Part shown: in pieces, positions 47,201 to 48,080 of the stretch
Layout of the letters: the number at the start of each line of letters is the position of its first letter
Numbering within the stretch: position 1 is the first letter of the stretch
Source of the DNA: Candidatus Obscuribacter sp.
Lineage (GTDB): Bacteria; Cyanobacteriota; Vampirovibrionia; Obscuribacterales; Obscuribacteraceae
Reading direction: 5' to 3'
Assembly (NCBI GenBank): GCA_021772095.1
Contig: JADYXR010000259.1
Location: 1 to 48,080 of the forward strand
DNA length: 48,080 bases
The notes under the pieces: model-generated
What the model was told of the DNA's origin: nothing
What the model saw: the letters and a program-made list of their open reading frames with translations, nothing else
Databases searched by the model: none
Translations under genes and position numbers: made by a program

Positions 47201-48080
47201 GCGGTCACGGCGGTATCGGTGGAACCGGCGGTATTGGAGGCAACGCTTCAGTCGTCAGCATATCTACGGATGCAGGATCGATCACTATTCAAGACGCATC
47301 TGGAGCAGCCAGCGTAGGCGGCGCCGGGGGCGATGGTGGCGCAGGTGGTGCGGCAGGAACAGGAGGCACTGAAGCCGGTGGCAATGGCGGCAACGGTGGC
47401 AATGCCGGCAAATCAGGCAACGCCAACTTTGTAAAAGTGGTCAGCAATTCAGGCTTAATCACTGATAACGGCTCCGGCAAACAAAGCGGTTTGATTACAG
47501 GATCCGGCAGTAATCCTGTTGCAATAACAGGCGTGGGCGGTATTGGCGGCAATGGCGCAGATGGCGCCTCCGGTGGTTCTGGAGGTAATGGCGGCAGCGG
47601 CGGTTCCGTCGGCACAGCAGGCGGCATCCAAGTTTTGTCCAACACTGGAGACATTAACCTGGGCGGCGTAATAGCTCTGACCGCGACGAGTTTGGACGCA
47701 GGCAAAGGTGGCAATGCCGGTAAAGGCGGCAAAGCTCTAGCAGATAACGGAGACGGCGGCGACGGCGGACTCGGAGGCAATGGCGGTAGCGGCGGCGCCG
47801 GTGGTTCATTGACGATCACCAGCACGACTGGTTCGGTCACCACTAGCAACAAAGTCACCGCGGATGGTTCCAGTGGTGGAAACGGTGGACAAGGCGGTCT
47901 GGCAGGTAACGGCGGCTCGAAGACCGGCAATGGCGGCAGCGGCGGAAGCGGCGGCAATGGCGGCGCAGCAGCTAAGGGCGGCACCATTACGATGACTGCA
48001 GGAACAACGCTCTCACTGCAAACATTCAGCGCCAATGGATCGGCTAAGTCCGGAAGCGGCGGCAGCGGTGCAGATGGAGG
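44293..48080 (+). CDS. Giant exported glycine-rich beta-repeat protein (3' end outside window)
   Basis: The frame is open from ATG 44293 to the window edge (1,262 codons) without a stop. AGGAG lies six bases before the ATG. A signal peptide is present (MSNWNNSLALSAAILCLTQPAVMA). Residues about 100-660 alternate short beta-strand-like units with Asn/Gly turns (LVAQNGFINAGQI, TNTGSISATTGSLNISS), as in filamentous-haemagglutinin-like beta-helix adhesins. From about residue 660, GGxGG and GGNGG tracts resembling mycobacterial PE_PGRS sequence alternate with strand-like segments such as (V/L)xISTxxGxI. A surface or matrix protein is likely. No secretion partner or anchor is visible, and the C-terminus is missing. 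Proline-rich frames on the opposite strand here are shadows. Confidence 0.88.
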   Translation, partial: MSNWNNSLALSAAILCLTQPAVMANNSAFEWGAHGKPDRIVPFNAGNGGNPGQPRSARDARHSAKIEQFRVDRSMQPSYSLGLLPNNLNLQSIKNNIKSNLFALQQPVTITAGGQQVTITDTTKLTAAEAVAVQQILQTGTQTIQLSAKGNAIGGSVVLNQQDGQQYSKIVIPTGVTLIDNGSSGDILVKGNFINHGSFYALSDAAGTSTSVTAKNINNNRGGLISASAPTGFGIDFGNLTNGVDLTLVAQNGFINAGQITGGGGGANVSIQTNELTNTGSISATTGSLNISSLSNHTNLTINNAGGSLSAIAGDINIGSTNLGYNSQILVNGGDYFSNNLNLNGGEGSVDGVLGIVSGKVNTSARVAHIGANTETLVLGDTCLTGDPTFWNTGDIAITGDIIVGENLSILATGNITDTTGIAHMIVAQTTKGDGQQINIIAGANLMSTGTKSPTIPPLTGIAPGQTVKVLGPSATGGNIDLGISIIDSTGLSKAGESHNGGNVTLIAYSNAGSGGNINITGSASGKTSINTGATGIGLDGHVTIIAGGTGANAVNIGSMNTIGGGGGVGNVLISNSNVLGTATATSNGTLNGKLTAGALLGGTITLGQIFTGGGTLTVETAGEAVLGAGAGGTVSTQSAFFQGTGGTLTVNANTINVVGNVVASGGPGVPGFTPVGGPPPGAAGIAGTTGGAGGVINLTATGGDIKVSAGKVVVSSGGNGGNASQAGVALTGKAGPKGAAGGAGGAGGVVNLSTTSGDIIAEAGAGIGALGGTGGKGSSGAIGGTNASTGFAGGAGGAGGAAGKGGTLLFSTDSGDIILQVAPGNLNSSQVTTGGGTGGAGGNGGNGGVGATGNGGIGGKGAASGSGGAAGKLTIQSNSGKIALGVVQNNGGNGGVAGFGGNGGTGGTTGDGGSGGAGATGGSGGAAGLVTISTKGAGTIKTNNGIQSFGGNGADGGKGGIGAAGKAAGGHGGIGGTGGIGGNASVVSISTDAGSITIQDASGAASVGGAGGDGGAGGAAGTGGTEAGGNGGNGGNAGKSGNANFVKVVSNSGLITDNGSGKQSGLITGSGSNPVAITGVGGIGGNGADGASGGSGGNGGSGGSVGTAGGIQVLSNTGDINLGGVIALTATSLDAGKGGNAGKGGKALADNGDGGDGGLGGNGGSGGAGGSLTITSTTGSVTTSNKVTADGSSGGNGGQGGLAGNGGSKTGNGGSGGSGGNGGAAAKGGTITMTAGTTLSLQTFSANGSAKSGSGGSGADG

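Noticed and set aside
45915..48035. Several Pro-rich open frames on the minus strand
   Set aside because: They are mirror images of the Gly-rich coding frame on the plus strand (GGN/GCC read backwards gives Pro/Ala) and lack ribosome-binding sites.

Overview
The window most likely comes from a non-photosynthetic relative of the cyanobacteria (Melainabacteria/Vampirovibrionia, probably Obscuribacter-like). The main evidence is the RNA polymerase largest subunit, which is split into rpoC1 and rpoC2, with a roughly 600-residue insertion in the trigger loop of RpoC2. That arrangement is typical of the cyanobacterial lineage. No photosynthesis gene, rRNA, insertion sequence, prophage or CRISPR array is visible. 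The lineage call is inference from gene structure, not from a search.

Layout. 1-9.9 kb (minus strand): the rpoB-rpoC1-rpoC2 transcription unit has a near-consensus promoter and a clear rho-independent terminator; beyond it lies the start of another minus-strand gene that runs off the left edge. 10.2 kb: a selenocysteine tRNA (selC, anticodon TCA). 10.6-11.9 kb: a XerC/XerD-type tyrosine recombinase with its own terminator. 12.5-17.4 kb (plus): a TPR/zinc-ribbon/Gln-Pro-rich protein, a class A penicillin-binding protein and a small membrane protein. 17.4-23.3 kb (plus): a transport pair (NupC-like nucleoside permease and CstA-like carrier, start and stop overlapping) followed by two closely spaced genes of unknown role, one of them a TPR membrane protein. 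23.6-30.3 kb (plus): two very large proteins that share an unrecognised domain, present twice in each; the second also carries an alpha/beta-hydrolase esterase domain.

30.3-35.6 kb: a tract of degenerate 13-base tandem repeats, then mostly minus-strand genes for exported proteins: a tandem-duplicated Trp/Asn-rich protein, a TPR protein and a long heptad-repeat membrane protein. A metallo-beta-lactamase-fold hydrolase lies on the plus strand among them. 35.1-40.7 kb (minus): a likely operon of a double aspartic-protease-like TPR protein, an exported protein of unknown role, a membrane Ser/Thr kinase with a leucine-rich-repeat-like outer domain, and a SnoaL/DUF4440-like exported protein. 41.3-44.1 kb: two paralogous proteins of unknown family on opposite strands, separated by a GNAT acetyltransferase, then a YaiI/YqxD (DUF188) protein. 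44.3 kb to the right edge: the first 1,262 codons of a giant exported glycine-rich repeat protein that continues beyond the window.

Core transcription, cell-wall synthesis and chromosome-resolution genes are therefore interleaved with an accessory, surface-oriented gene set rich in repeats, TPRs and low-complexity sequence. The best candidates for undescribed biology are the four-copy domain shared by the two large proteins at 23.6-30.3 kb, the kinase/aspartic-protease cluster, and the paralogue pair at 41.3 and 43.5 kb. Most start codons are my choice from ribosome-binding sites, signal peptides and family lengths; GTG and TTG starts are common here.
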